Shown: positions 51,086 through 60,571 of the stretch, one piece after another | Layout: every line of letters starts with the position of its first letter | Numbering within the stretch: the stretch's first letter is position 1 | NCBI RefSeq assembly: GCF_024764775.1 | Contig: NZ_JALIGC010000040.1 | Location: forward strand, 620,001-684,000 | Length of the DNA stretch: 64,000 bases | Direction of reading: 5' to 3' | Source of the DNA: Scandinavium manionii | GTDB taxonomy: Bacteria; Pseudomonadota; Gammaproteobacteria; Enterobacterales; Enterobacteriaceae | The notes under the pieces: generated by a model | The model's database searches: none | What the model saw: the letters and a program-made list of their open reading frames with translations, nothing else | Told to the model about the DNA's origin: nothing | Position numbers and translations under genes: made by a program

Positions 51086-51730
51086 TTAACCGAGGATTTT
51101 AGCCAGTTCAGCGCGAACGTCAGCCACGGCTTGGGTGCCGTCAACTTTGGCATACTTAGTGTTGCCAGCCTGCGCTTCTTTGGAGTAGTAGCCGATCAGC
51201 GGCGCGGTCATCTGATGGTATTCCACCAGGCGCTTACGCACGGTTTCTTCCTGATCGTCTTTACGGGTGGTCAGCTCTTCGCCGGTCACATCATCTTTCC
51301 CTTCCACTTTCGGTGGATTGAATTTGATGTGGTAAACGCGGCCAGAAGCGGCGTGTACGCGACGACCGATGATGCGGTCAACGATCAGCTCGTCCGGTAC
51401 TGCGAACTCCAGCACGTAATCCACGTTGATGCCCGCTTCTTTCATGGCATCAGCCTGCGGAATGGTGCGTGGGAAGCCGTCGAGCAGGAAGCCGTTACGG
51501 CAGTCTTCTTGCGCAATGCGCTCTTTCACCAGGGCGATAACCAGTTCATCCGTCACCAGCTTGCCAGCGTCCATGATGTCTTTCGCCTGTTTGCCGAGCT
51601 CAGAGCCTGACTTCACTGCGGCACGCAGCATGTCACCGGTGGAGATTTGCGGAATACCGTACTTCTCCATGATGAACTGCGCCTGAGTTCCTTTACCCGC
51701 GCCCGGAGCGCCAAGCAGAATAATACGCAT
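51086..51730 (-). CDS. adk: Adenylate kinase Adk
   Basis: Interconverts ATP + AMP and 2 ADP; essential. The 214 residues equal E. coli Adk, with the P-loop GAPGAGKGTQ at 7-16, DGFPRTIPQADAM and the LID segment with GRRVHAASGRVYH. The ATG at 51730 gives the normal start; the frame is open further upstream but that part lies over REP sequences. Confidence 0.98.
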   Translation of the reverse strand: MRIILLGAPGAGKGTQAQFIMEKYGIPQISTGDMLRAAVKSGSELGKQAKDIMDAGKLVTDELVIALVKERIAQEDCRNGFLLDGFPRTIPQADAMKEAGINVDYVLEFAVPDELIVDRIIGRRVHAASGRVYHIKFNPPKVEGKDDVTGEELTTRKDDQEETVRKRLVEYHQMTAPLIGYYSKEAQAGNTKYAKVDGTQAVADVRAELAKILG

Positions 51731-51880
51731 CGCGAAAATCCCCTCAAATGTCGTTTCAATTTTCAAAAGCGCTAAACGATACCACCAGACGGCGGCTCGC
51801 TCAAGGAAGGCGGGCAGGCTGAAACGGTTAACGGCGGGATTTATTCGGGTCTGGTCAGGATCCCTGTGCTCAAAAAACAA

Positions 51881-51953
51881 GTAGGCCCGGTAAGCTTTGC
51901 GCCACCGGGCATCAAACATCATTGCCCGGCGGCGCGTGGCTTGCCGGGCCTAC
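51881..51953. repeat. Paired REP units (BIME) between htpG and adk
   Basis: GTAGGCCCGGTAAGC...CCACCGGGCA (51881-51911) and TGCCCGGCGGCG...GCCGGGCCTAC (51923-51953) are inverted REP units with a short spacer. They lie after the htpG stop and before adk, where they can stabilise or end htpG mRNA. Confidence 0.85.
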
Positions 51954-51972
51954 GCAGAGAATGGTTTATCGA

Positions 51973-53847
51973 TTAAGAAACCAGTAACTGGTTCATTCGT
52001 TTGATAAACAGGTTTGGATCTTCCAGCGTGCCGCGCTCGGCAAAGAGCGCCTGATCCAGCAGCAGTTCAACCCACTCGCCAAACTTGCCGTCATCCTGCG
52101 TATCAGCCGCACGTTTTACCAGCGTGTGATCCGGATTCAGTTCAAAGATGTACTTCACTTCCGGTACGCTCTGGCCCGCCGCCGCAAACAATTTCGCCAT
52201 CTGGGTGCTCATCTCGTCGGCTTCGGTGGTGACAATCGCTGGCGTGTCGGTCAGACGGTGGGTCAGACGCACCTCTTTCACGCGCTCGCCCAGCAGGGTT
52301 TTCACGCGGTCAACGAACGGCTCCAGCGCTTTTTCCGCTTCTTTGGTGCTGTCATCCACGTCGTCTGTCAGCTTATCCAGCGACTCGTCGGCTTTTGCCA
52401 CCGACTGGAATGCTTTGCCGTCAAACTCGGTCAGGTAGCTCATCATCCATTCGTCGATGCGATCGGACAACAGCAACACTTCGATGCCTTTCTTACGCAG
52501 CAGTTCCAGATGCGGGCTGCTCTTCGCCGCGGCGTAGCTATCAGCGGTGATGTAATAAATCTTCTCCTGCCCTTCTTTCATGCGGGAGACATACTCTTCC
52601 AGCGACACGGTCTGCTCGGAAGAATCGGTATGGGTAGACGCGAAGCGCAGCAGTTTGGCGATAGTCTGCTGGTTGGCGTTATCTTCCGCCGGGCCTTCTT
52701 TCAGCACCAGGCCGAACTGCTTCCAGAAGGTCTGGTATTTTTCAGCGTCGTCTTTCGCCAGTTTTTCCAGCATCTGCAACGCACGCTTACTCAGCGCAGT
52801 ACGCAGGTTGCGGGTGACAGTGCTGTCCTGCAGGATTTCTCGGGAAACGTTCAGCGGCAGATCGCTGGAATCAATCAGGCCACGGATAAAGCGCAGGTAG
52901 TTCGGCATGAACTGCTCGGCTTCGTCCATGATGAACACGCGCTGCACGTACAGTTTCAGGCCGTGCTTATGGTCACGGTTCCACATATCCCACGGGGCCT
53001 GCGCCGGGATGTACAGCAGGCTGGTGTATTCCTGCTTACCTTCCACGCGGTTGTGGCTCCAGGCCAGCGGGTCGGTAAAGTCGTGGGCGATGTGTTTGTA
53101 GAATTCGTTGTATTCGTCGTCTTTGATTTCAGACTTGTTGCGCGTCCACAGCGCCTGGGCTTTGTTGATTTTTTCCCATGACACAACGGTTTCGCCGTCA
53201 ACCTCTTCGGTTTTCTCAATCTCAACCGGCAGTGCGATGTGATCGGAGTATTTGCTGATGATAGAGCGCACACGCCAGTCGTTGAGGAAATCGTCTTCGC
53301 CTTCGCGCAGATGCAGGGTGATTTCGGTGCCGCGATCGGCTTTGGTAATGTCGGCCACGGTGTATTCACCTTCGCCTTCGGATTCCCAGAACACGCCGTT
53401 CTCGGCGCTGTCGCCTGCCGCACGGGTGCGCACAGTGACTTTATCCGCCACGATGAACGCCGAGTAGAAGCCGACGCCGAACTGACCGATCAGCTGGCTG
53501 TCTTTTGCCTGGTCGGAGCCCATGGATTGCAGGAAGGCTTTGGTGCCGGATTTGGCGATGGTACCGAGGTGATCAACCACGTCGTCGCGGTTCATGCCAA
53601 TACCGTTATCGGCGATAGTCAGGGTGCGTTTTTCCTGATCGAACGAAACGCGCACGCGCAGTTCGCCCTCACCTTCATACAGGGAGGCGTCAGACAACGC
53701 GCGAAAACGCAGCTTATCCGCCGCATCGGAGGCGTTAGAAATCAGCTCGCGCAGGAAAATTTCTTTATTGGAGTAGAGCGAGTGGATCATCAGGTGCAGA
53801 AGCTGTTTCACTTCTGACTGGAAACCGCGAGTTTCTTGTCCTTTCAT
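51973..53847 (-). CDS. htpG: Hsp90-family chaperone HtpG
   Basis: Cytosolic ATP-dependent chaperone. The 624 residues equal E. coli HtpG: N-terminal GHKL ATPase domain (RELISNASDAADKLR, TIADNGIGMN, GQFGVGFYSAF), middle domain and C-terminal dimerisation domain ending without an MEEVD tail. The ATG at 53847 (MKGQETRGFQSEVKQ) is the family start. A sigma-32 promoter with near-consensus boxes lies 51-79 bp upstream, so it is a heat-shock gene. Confidence 0.98.
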   Translation of the reverse strand: MKGQETRGFQSEVKQLLHLMIHSLYSNKEIFLRELISNASDAADKLRFRALSDASLYEGEGELRVRVSFDQEKRTLTIADNGIGMNRDDVVDHLGTIAKSGTKAFLQSMGSDQAKDSQLIGQFGVGFYSAFIVADKVTVRTRAAGDSAENGVFWESEGEGEYTVADITKADRGTEITLHLREGEDDFLNDWRVRSIISKYSDHIALPVEIEKTEEVDGETVVSWEKINKAQALWTRNKSEIKDDEYNEFYKHIAHDFTDPLAWSHNRVEGKQEYTSLLYIPAQAPWDMWNRDHKHGLKLYVQRVFIMDEAEQFMPNYLRFIRGLIDSSDLPLNVSREILQDSTVTRNLRTALSKRALQMLEKLAKDDAEKYQTFWKQFGLVLKEGPAEDNANQQTIAKLLRFASTHTDSSEQTVSLEEYVSRMKEGQEKIYYITADSYAAAKSSPHLELLRKKGIEVLLLSDRIDEWMMSYLTEFDGKAFQSVAKADESLDKLTDDVDDSTKEAEKALEPFVDRVKTLLGERVKEVRLTHRLTDTPAIVTTEADEMSTQMAKLFAAAGQSVPEVKYIFELNPDHTLVKRAADTQDDGKFGEWVELLLDQALFAERGTLEDPNLFIKRMNQLLVS

Positions 53848-53897
53848 CGGAAAATTCCTCAATGCCAATTAAATAGAATAAAAAAGCGTTGAGGGGG

Positions 53898-53926
53898 AGA
53901 TGGGGCTGAGGGCGGAACTTTTCAAG
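53898..53926 (-). promoter_or_regulatory. Sigma-32 heat-shock promoter of htpG
   Basis: On the minus strand CTTGAAA (53926-53920) and CCCCATCT (53905-53898) are 14 bp apart, fitting the sigma-32 consensus CTTGAAA and CCCCATNT. Confidence 0.9.
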
Positions 53927-53955
53927 CGAGAGAACGCGATTGTCCTCCCGATTGG

Positions 53956-54561
53956 TTAAAAACGAATCTTGTGGCGGCCGGCAAGGGAGTGCGACAGCGT
54001 GGTGCCATCGACCATTTCCAGTTCGCCGCCGACCGGCACGCCGTGCGCGATACGGCTGGCTTCTACGCCATATTGCCCGCAAAGTTCAGCGATGTAGTTG
54101 GCGGTCGCCTCCCCTTCCACCGTCGGGTTGGTGGCGAGGATCACCTCTTTCATCTGTTCGCTGCTCAAACGCTCTTCGAGCCTGTCGAGGCCGATGTCAT
54201 CCGGGCCGATACCGTCGAGTGGTGACAAATGGCCCATCAGCACGAAGTAACGCCCGGAGAACTGCCCGGTTTGTTCGATGGCGTAGATATCCGCTGGACT
54301 CTCGACCACACAAAGCTGGCCGTTTTCCTGACGACGCGGGTTCGAGCAAATGTTACACACGTCCTGCTCGGTGAAGGTCCGGCAATCAGCGCAGTGGCCA
54401 ATTTCAGACATTGCCCGAGTCAGCGCCTGCGCCAGGCGCATTCCACCGCTACGATCGCGTTGTAACAAGGTAAACGCCATGCGTTGGGCAGACTTCGGAC
54501 CCACGCCTGGCAGGCAGCGGAGGGATTCCATAAGGGCGGTAAGTAAAGGACTGGTTTGCAT
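53956..54561 (-). CDS. recR: Recombination mediator RecR
   Basis: Helps load RecA at gaps together with RecO and RecF. The 201 residues equal E. coli RecR: helix-hairpin-helix (RCLPGVGPKSAQRMAF), four-cysteine zinc finger (HCADC...NICS near residues 57-72), Toprim domain with VVESPADIYAIEQ, and the C-terminal Walker-B-like part. In E. coli it is in one operon with dnaX and ybaB; here a three-gene cassette lies between ybaB and recR, so it needs its own promoter or one from the cassette. Confidence 0.97.
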   Translation of the reverse strand: MQTSPLLTALMESLRCLPGVGPKSAQRMAFTLLQRDRSGGMRLAQALTRAMSEIGHCADCRTFTEQDVCNICSNPRRQENGQLCVVESPADIYAIEQTGQFSGRYFVLMGHLSPLDGIGPDDIGLDRLEERLSSEQMKEVILATNPTVEGEATANYIAELCGQYGVEASRIAHGVPVGGELEMVDGTTLSHSLAGRHKIRF

Positions 54562-54667
54562 TGCTCAGACTTCTAAAAAAAGAGTGGGCCATAGCCTAAC
54601 ATTAGCCCCAGCGACGGGTATAGAAAAAGATACGTCTCTGTGCGATCCCTCGCGCAGAGACGATGAC

Positions 54668-55345
54668 TCAGGCGCGCTGCGAATCCAGTGTTTCCTGATT
54701 CGTCACCACGTCCTGTGCCTTCTGATAGCTTTCCATCAGCAGAGGATATTCGGTGAACACACCCGACCACAGGTTGGCCCATTCCATTGCATCATCACGG
54801 TTCCAGGTGTGCTGAATTTCCGCGGTCACCGCCGCCATATCCAGCGGAACCACACCGGCCTGCACCACTCGCGCGAGGCTGATTTCCTGGGCCATTTTGG
54901 AATACGTCCCGGACGCATCAATCACCGCGAAAACTTTAAAGCCGTCTGCCACTGCGCTGATCGCCGGGAAAGCCATGCATACGCTGGTGACGGTCCCGGC
55001 GATAATCAGGGTGCTGCGACCGGTCGCTTTCACCGCCGCCACAAACTCCGGGTTATCCCAGGCGTTAATTTCACCTTTACGCGGCACGTACTGCGCGTGC
55101 GGCGCATACTTATGGATCTCTGGGATCAGCGGTCCGTTCGGGCCTTGCGGCACGGACGCAGTGGTGATGACCGGGATTTTCGCCAGCGTCGCCATTTTGG
55201 CGAGCACCGTGGCGTGGGTGCGCAGCGTGGTCATCGGCATATCGTGGACTAACTGGAACAGGCCGCTCTGGTGGTCGATCAGCAGCAGCACCGCGTCGTT
55301 CGGGTCGATCATTGGCTTTTGGCCGTTAAAATTTGCAGGGGTCAT
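54668..55345 (-). CDS. Isochorismatase-like hydrolase, YcaC family
   Basis: A 225-residue cysteine hydrolase. The catalytic triad of the family is present: D24 (LLIDHQSG), K90 (PRKGEINAW) and C123 (TSVCMAF). It resembles E. coli YcaC, whose substrate is unknown. The ATG at 55345 has GGAG 9 bp upstream; another ATG at 55360 lacks a site. It follows the pirin gene by 58 bp on the same strand and may work with it; pirin and YcaC-like pairs are often co-regulated with a LysR gene. Confidence 0.9.
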   Translation of the reverse strand: MTPANFNGQKPMIDPNDAVLLLIDHQSGLFQLVHDMPMTTLRTHATVLAKMATLAKIPVITTASVPQGPNGPLIPEIHKYAPHAQYVPRKGEINAWDNPEFVAAVKATGRSTLIIAGTVTSVCMAFPAISAVADGFKVFAVIDASGTYSKMAQEISLARVVQAGVVPLDMAAVTAEIQHTWNRDDAMEWANLWSGVFTEYPLLMESYQKAQDVVTNQETLDSQRA

Positions 55346-55403
55346 GATTGTGTTCTCCATCTGATTGAAAATGAACGGCTACCGGGCTGGTAGCCGTTAA
55401 CGT

Positions 55404-56273
55404 TTACTCGGCCTGCTGGCCGAATCGTCCTTGGTTGAAGTCGTCGATAGCCTGGTTGATTTCTTCCCGGGTATTCATCACGAACGGGCCATAGCCCACT
55501 ACCGGCTCATTCAGCGGTTCGCCGCTAAGCAGCAGCACCGTAGCGTCGTTGTTGGATTCAAGCGTCACGCTTTCGCCTTTCGCATCCAGTACGACCAGTT
55601 GCGCTTCCCGCGCAATTTCCTGACCATTCACCTGCACCGTACCTTTCAGCACTACCAGCGCAGTGTTCCAGCCATCAGGCAGCGTCAGCGTGGTCGTGCT
55701 ATGGGCATTGAGGCGCAAATCAAGAATGCGCATCGGCGAGAAGGTTTTCGCCGGGCCTTTATGGCCGTCCAGTTCACCGGCAATCACCCGCGCCAGACCG
55801 GCATTATCCGGCAACGCCACCTGCGGAATATCGCCGTCGGTTATCGACTGATACGCCGCTGGCGTGGATTTATCCTTCGCCGGGAGGTTCACCCACAGCT
55901 GGACCATTTCCAGCGTACCGCCCTTCTCACTGAAGGCCGGAGAGTGAAACTCTTCATGCAAAATGCCGCTTCCGGCAGTCATCCACTGCACGTCGCCTGG
56001 GCCAATCACCCCACCGCTGCCGGTTGAGTCGCGGTGCGCCACTTCGCCTTTGTAGACAATAGTGACCGTTTCAAAACCGCGGTGCGGATGTACATCTACG
56101 CCACGCTGGCCTTTGTTGCTCGGTTTAAAATCTGCCGGGCCCGCGTAATCCATCAACAGGAACGGGCTAAGCTGTTTGGCAAATTTTGCGTAGGAGAACA
56201 GGGAACGCACCGGGAACCCATCGCCCACCCAGTGGGACTGCGGGGCTGAGTACACGCCTAAAATTGATTTCAT
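55404..56273 (-). CDS. Pirin-family protein
   Basis: A 289-residue bicupin. The N-terminal domain carries the metal ligands H62 and H64 (VHPHRGFETVT), H106 and E108 (GILHEEFH); the C-terminal cupin is near 180-289. Bacterial pirins with this site can act as quercetinases or as redox-sensitive regulators; which applies is not shown by sequence. GGAG lies upstream of the ATG pair at 56276/56273. It diverges from the LysR gene. Confidence 0.92.
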   Translation of the reverse strand: MKSILGVYSAPQSHWVGDGFPVRSLFSYAKFAKQLSPFLLMDYAGPADFKPSNKGQRGVDVHPHRGFETVTIVYKGEVAHRDSTGSGGVIGPGDVQWMTAGSGILHEEFHSPAFSEKGGTLEMVQLWVNLPAKDKSTPAAYQSITDGDIPQVALPDNAGLARVIAGELDGHKGPAKTFSPMRILDLRLNAHSTTTLTLPDGWNTALVVLKGTVQVNGQEIAREAQLVVLDAKGESVTLESNNDATVLLLSGEPLNEPVVGYGPFVMNTREEINQAIDDFNQGRFGQQAE

Positions 56274-56380
56274 CATTAGCTCCAAAGCGGTTGTTGCGAT
56301 GTGATCAAGCTTACTCACAAGACAGTGACTGCGGTAGACTGAAAAAACGAACTCAGCGTTCCATAAACAGGACAATGAAA

Positions 56381-57286
56381 ATGCAGGACCTCAACGATCT
56401 GTGGTATTTCGTGCAAGTCGTGGATAACGGCGGATTTTCCACGGCCAGTCGAGTGATTGGCATTCCAAAATCACGCCTGAGTCGCCGGATTGCACTGCTC
56501 GAAGAGCGGCTGGAAACGCGGCTTATCCAGCGCTCGACGCGCAGTTTCACGGTGACCGAAGCCGGGCAGATTTTCTACCGCCATTGCAAAGCGATGATGA
56601 TTGAGGCTGAAGCGGCGCAGGAGGCAATTGATTCGCTGCGCGCCGAGCCACGCGGCGTCATTCGTCTGGCCTGCCCGATTACGTTATTACACGTGCACAT
56701 CGGCGAGATGCTCGCGCAGTTTATGGCGCGTTATCCCCACGTCACAGTGCAACTGGAAGAAACCAACCGTCAGGTGGATGTGCTGAACGAAAACGTTGAT
56801 ATCGCCATTCGCGTACGTCCGCTTCCACTGGAAGACAGCGATCTGGTGATGCGCAAGCTGGCCGACAGAAGTATGTGTCTGGTCGCGAGCCCGGCGCTGG
56901 TTGCTCAGTATGGTGCCCCGACATCACCCGCCGATCTTCATCCCTGGCCGAGCCTCGCCTTAAGCAAGCCGCAGCAGGTTTACCGCTGGTGTTTATACGG
57001 ACCGGATAACCAGGACGTCACCCTGCACCACACGCCGCGGTATATCACCACCGATATGATTGCGCTACGCAGTGCGGCGCTGGCCGGAGTCGGCATTGTG
57101 CAGCTACCACGGTTGATGCTGAAAGAGCAGATCGCGGCAGGAACGCTGGTGCCTCTGTTGTCAGAGTGGCGAACGCGACGTGAAATTATTCACGCGGTCT
57201 TTCCTTCGCGACGAGGGCAGCTTCCGGCAGTGCGGGCGTTAATTGATTTTCTGGCTGAGAGTTACGCGGGGTTTGACGAGGAGTAG
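56381..57286 (+). CDS. LysR-family regulator next to the pirin gene
   Basis: A 301-residue regulator: N-terminal winged helix (DLWYFVQVVDNGGFSTASRV, then IPKSRLSRRIALLEERL) and a C-terminal binding domain (about 88-295). CAGGA is upstream of two ATG codons; the second, 56381, has the better spacing. It diverges from the pirin/hydrolase pair with about 107 bp between starts, the typical LysR target arrangement. It may sense an aromatic or redox signal; that is inferred only from its neighbours. Confidence 0.9.
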   Translation: MQDLNDLWYFVQVVDNGGFSTASRVIGIPKSRLSRRIALLEERLETRLIQRSTRSFTVTEAGQIFYRHCKAMMIEAEAAQEAIDSLRAEPRGVIRLACPITLLHVHIGEMLAQFMARYPHVTVQLEETNRQVDVLNENVDIAIRVRPLPLEDSDLVMRKLADRSMCLVASPALVAQYGAPTSPADLHPWPSLALSKPQQVYRWCLYGPDNQDVTLHHTPRYITTDMIALRSAALAGVGIVQLPRLMLKEQIAAGTLVPLLSEWRTRREIIHAVFPSRRGQLPAVRALIDFLAESYAGFDEE

Positions 57287-57288
57287 CT

Positions 57289-57320
57289 AAAAAAGAACAC
57301 CCTCTCCGGGGAGAGGGTGT
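57289..57320 (-). terminator. Terminator after ybaB
   Basis: On the minus strand ACACCCTCTCC and the complementary GGAGAGGGTGT form a stem, followed by TTCTTTTTT. It lies 10 bp past the ybaB stop and ends the dnaX-ybaB transcript before the inserted cassette. The same structure lies just after the convergent LysR gene. Confidence 0.85.
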
Positions 57321-57329
57321 GGGATGACA

Positions 57330-57662
57330 TTAGAACGGCATTTTAAAGCCTGGTGGCAGCTGCATTCCTGAGGAAACACCGGCCATTTTCTCTTTCTGGG
57401 TTTCTTCGATGCGGCGTGCTGCGTCGTTGAACGCGGCAGCGACCAAATCTTCCAGCATGTCTTTGTCATCTTCGAGCAGACTTGGGTCGATCTCAACGCG
57501 ACGGCAGTTGTGCGCACCGTTGATGGTGACCTTTACCAGGCCCGCACCAGACTCACCGGTCACTTCCAGTTGAGCGATTTCTTCCTGCGCTTTCTGCATT
57601 TTTTCTTGCATCTGCTGGGCCTGTTTCATCAGGTTACCCAGACCGCCTTTTCCACCAAACAT
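57330..57662 (-). CDS. ybaB: Nucleoid-associated protein YbaB
   Basis: A 110-residue DNA-binding dimer of the YbaB/EbfC family. It has the glycine/methionine-rich start MFGGKGGLGNLMKQAQQMQE, a helical arm, and the conserved VTINGAHNCRRVEIDPSLLE core. It lies 55 bp after dnaX on the same strand, as in other enterics, but the usual recR partner is not next. A strong terminator follows. Confidence 0.96.
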   Translation of the reverse strand: MFGGKGGLGNLMKQAQQMQEKMQKAQEEIAQLEVTGESGAGLVKVTINGAHNCRRVEIDPSLLEDDKDMLEDLVAAAFNDAARRIEETQKEKMAGVSSGMQLPPGFKMPF

Positions 57663-57717
57663 AGGCTTATCTCTCAGTCAGTCATGTTAAAGGTAAAACC
57701 GTAAGCCGGGCTTACAG

Positions 57718-59652
57718 TCAAATGGGTCGAATACTGTCTTCATCCAGATCCGCATCGAAGAAACGACGCAGGGTCTGAATGTTGTTATCGGCAACAATCG
57801 CCTCGCGTGCCTGCGCGAGCTTTTCTTCATAAATGGCCTGACGCCACTCAAGCGGCGTACGCACCGCGGGATTATCATCTTCAACGATGGTCAGTTCAAC
57901 CGGCGCGCCGGTTAATTCGCTCATCGCTTCGGTCAGAACCTTGAGCGCCCCACCGTTATTCAGATGACGCTGGGACGGACGCAGGTGCAGGCAAACGCTG
58001 TTCCCGCTCTGCTCTTTCCACGCATTCAGCGCGACCTGTTCTACCAGTTTAGGCAATTTAAGCTGACTTACTTCAGCCGCCCAGCCGTCGCGCTCCACGG
58101 CTTCAACCGCAAGTTTCGCGGCAAGCTCTGGCGTTTTCTCATGCTCCAGCGCTTTCTTCAGCGCCTTCGGCGTGGCGACCTCTTCCTTCACCACTTCGGT
58201 GATGGTGGTCGCCTTCCAGCGGTATGCTTCTTTTTTCTGCGGGCGCTGTTCTTCCAACGCCGTTGAAGATGGGCGCGCCTGCACGCGTTCCGTGACCGAG
58301 GCCAGTCTCTCCAGCGCAGCATTGTTCACCGGCCGCGCGCGGGATGCGGCTGCCGGTTCACTCTTTTTTGCTTTGGGTGCTCCCTGAGCGCGTTGCAATT
58401 GGCTGCGGGCCGCCAGCACCTGGCTGGTAGAATCCGGTAGCGTTTCGCTTTGATACGCAGGCGCGGCTGTCGCTTGCTGAGGCGCAACCTGTGTCGGGTG
58501 CATCACCGCCGTCGGCGCGACGGGGGCAAAAGACTGCGGCTGGGCTTCCGGCTCCGGCAACGGCTGGCGCGGATGGAACGCCAGCGCGCGCAACAGGGTC
58601 ATTTCGACACCCATACGGCGGTCAGGCGCATACGGCAGCTCTTTGCGGCCGATCAGCAGCGTCTGGTAATACAGTTGAATATCGGCGGGCGGCACGGTTC
58701 GCGCCAGCTCGCGCATCCGGTGCTCTACCGGCGCCATGTCGCTGCCCAGCGCCGAGGGCGACAGCTGCACCATCGCAATGCGGTGCAGCAGGCTTTGCAT
58801 TTCGACCAACAGCGCCTCCCATTCGATACCGCGTGACGCGGCCTCGTGGATAAGCGCCATCACCTGCTCACCGTTGGCACCGACCAGCGCTTCAATCAGT
58901 GACAGCGCCTGATCGTCGTCGAGCGTGCCGAGCATGGTGCTTACGCTGGCGGCGGTCAGCTGCCCATCACCGCTGGCAATCGCCTGATCGGTGAGGCTCA
59001 GCGCGTCACGCAGGCTGCCATCGGCCGCGCGGGCCAACAGCTGCAAGGCGCGCATTTCGGAAACAATTTTCTCTTCGCCGAGAATATGTTCCAGCTGATG
59101 ACGAATCTGATCGACGTCGAGCGCCTTCAGATGGAATTGCAGGCAGCGGGAAAGGATAGTCACCGGCAGCTTTTGCGGATCAGTGGTCGCCAGCAGGAAT
59201 TTTACGTGCGATGGCGGCTCTTCCAGCGTTTTTAACAGCGCATTAAAGCTGTGACGCGAGAGCATGTGCACTTCATCGATCAGATAGACCTTGAAGCGAC
59301 CGCGGGCCGGCGCGTACTGCACGTTGTCCAGCAGGTCACGGGTATCTTCGACTTTGGTACGCGAGGCGGCATCGATCTCAATCAGATCGACAAAACGGCC
59401 CTGCTCGATTTCACGGCAGTTATCACACACGCCGCACGGCGTGGCGGTGATGCCGCTTTCGCAGTTCAGCCCTTTCGCCAGCAGGCGGGCAATAGAGGTT
59501 TTCCCTACGCCGCGGGTGCCGGAAAACAGATACGCATGGTGGATACGACCGGACGCCAGGCCGTTCGCCAGTGCGGTCAGCACATGTTCCTGGCCGACGA
59601 CGTCAGCGAAGGTTTGTGGTCGCCATTTTCGGGCTAAGACCTGATAACTCAT
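57718..59652 (-). CDS. dnaX: DNA polymerase III tau/gamma subunit DnaX
   Basis: Clamp-loader ATPase. The 644-residue tau form has Walker A GTRGVGKTS (45-53), the zinc ligands C64, C73, C76 and C79, and the DEVHMLSRHSFNALLKTLEE Walker B/sensor region; domains IV and V (after about 430) bind DnaB and the polymerase. A conserved frameshift site gives the 431-residue gamma form. The ATG at 59652 opens MSYQVLARKWRP, the family start. Confidence 0.97.
   Translation of the reverse strand: MSYQVLARKWRPQTFADVVGQEHVLTALANGLASGRIHHAYLFSGTRGVGKTSIARLLAKGLNCESGITATPCGVCDNCREIEQGRFVDLIEIDAASRTKVEDTRDLLDNVQYAPARGRFKVYLIDEVHMLSRHSFNALLKTLEEPPSHVKFLLATTDPQKLPVTILSRCLQFHLKALDVDQIRHQLEHILGEEKIVSEMRALQLLARAADGSLRDALSLTDQAIASGDGQLTAASVSTMLGTLDDDQALSLIEALVGANGEQVMALIHEAASRGIEWEALLVEMQSLLHRIAMVQLSPSALGSDMAPVEHRMRELARTVPPADIQLYYQTLLIGRKELPYAPDRRMGVEMTLLRALAFHPRQPLPEPEAQPQSFAPVAPTAVMHPTQVAPQQATAAPAYQSETLPDSTSQVLAARSQLQRAQGAPKAKKSEPAAASRARPVNNAALERLASVTERVQARPSSTALEEQRPQKKEAYRWKATTITEVVKEEVATPKALKKALEHEKTPELAAKLAVEAVERDGWAAEVSQLKLPKLVEQVALNAWKEQSGNSVCLHLRPSQRHLNNGGALKVLTEAMSELTGAPVELTIVEDDNPAVRTPLEWRQAIYEEKLAQAREAIVADNNIQTLRRFFDADLDEDSIRPI
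58363..58387 (-). promoter_or_regulatory. Programmed -1 frameshift signal in dnaX (gamma subunit)
   Basis: On the minus strand the heptamer AAAAAAG (58369-58363) is codons 429-430 with an AGGGAGC internal Shine-Dalgarno-like stimulator about 10 bases upstream and a GC-rich stem downstream (CCGGCAGCC region to GGCCGG). A -1 slip reads AAA GAG TGA, ending gamma at residue 431, as in E. coli. Confidence 0.92.
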
Positions 59653-59864
59653 TGGCAGGCTCTGCAACGCTGGAAGGTGGAATACAGGAGGGTAATGCTA
59701 ACATAGACAGGCAAAATCAGCGAGGCTGTGTCTTGCCTTCACTTATCAGTCGTTATCGTTGCTGCCAGTTTGGTCACGGCCAGCGCGCAAAAACCGGAGC
59801 GTACACAGAGTACGTGAGGATTTTGAGCACTGCCGGGGCCAAAATGGCAAATAAGATAGACTGA

Positions 59865-60416
59865 TCAATGGCCCGGGAAAGATACCAGGCTGTAGCAGTG
59901 GATACCCTGATTTTCCAGGCGCTGTTCGCCGCCCAGATCGAACAGATTGATGATGAACGCGGCGTCAGTGACTTCACCACCCAAACGACGGATCAGCTTC
60001 ACAGTGGCTTCAATAGTCCCGCCGGTTGCCAGCAGATCGTCGACCACCAGCACTTTGTCACCCGGCTGGATGGCATCAATGTGGATTTCCAGCTGATCGG
60101 TGCCGTATTCCAGCTCGTAGCTTTCAGCGATAGTTTCACGTGGCAGTTTGCCCGGTTTACGTACCGGTACAAAGCCTACGCCCAACGCCAGCGCGACCGG
60201 AGCACCAAACAGGAAGCCACGCGCCTCGGTACCCACCACTTTGGTGACACCCATGTTTTTAAAACGCTCGGTCAGCAGTTCAATGCTAAGCGCATAGGCT
60301 TTCGGGTCTTCCAGCAAACTGGTGACATCGCGGAAAAGAATGCCAGGTTTAGGATAGTCCTGGATGCTTTTGATGCTGTTTTTCAGAAATTCAAGCTGCT
60401 GTGCAGTTGCGGTCAT
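59865..60416 (-). CDS. apt: Adenine phosphoribosyltransferase Apt
   Basis: Makes AMP from adenine and PRPP. The 183 residues equal E. coli Apt. VLVVDDLLATGGTI is the PRPP-binding motif (about 123-136) and EARGFLFG the purine-site segment. The ATG at 60416 opens MTATAQQLEFLKN; the frame is open further upstream without similarity. It lies upstream of dnaX in the same direction with a gap of about 212 bp in which I see no gene. Confidence 0.97.
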   Translation of the reverse strand: MTATAQQLEFLKNSIKSIQDYPKPGILFRDVTSLLEDPKAYALSIELLTERFKNMGVTKVVGTEARGFLFGAPVALALGVGFVPVRKPGKLPRETIAESYELEYGTDQLEIHIDAIQPGDKVLVVDDLLATGGTIEATVKLIRRLGGEVTDAAFIINLFDLGGEQRLENQGIHCYSLVSFPGH

Positions 60417-60571
60417 AGGTGTATGCCTGATTAAAACGGTATTACTCACAAGGCGCCTTTTCTGCGGTATCAAGTTACACTTGATTAACTTTTAACCCGC
60501 TGGGCCCGTGCTCGAAAACGCCAGAATGTACTGGCAGTCAAACAGAAATGCAATAACCATTACCAGCATTA

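Noticed and set aside
52126..53181. Long plus-strand frame opposite htpG (351 codons)
   Set aside because: Antisense shadow of a highly conserved chaperone gene; composition (many F, H, Q) reflects reversed codons.
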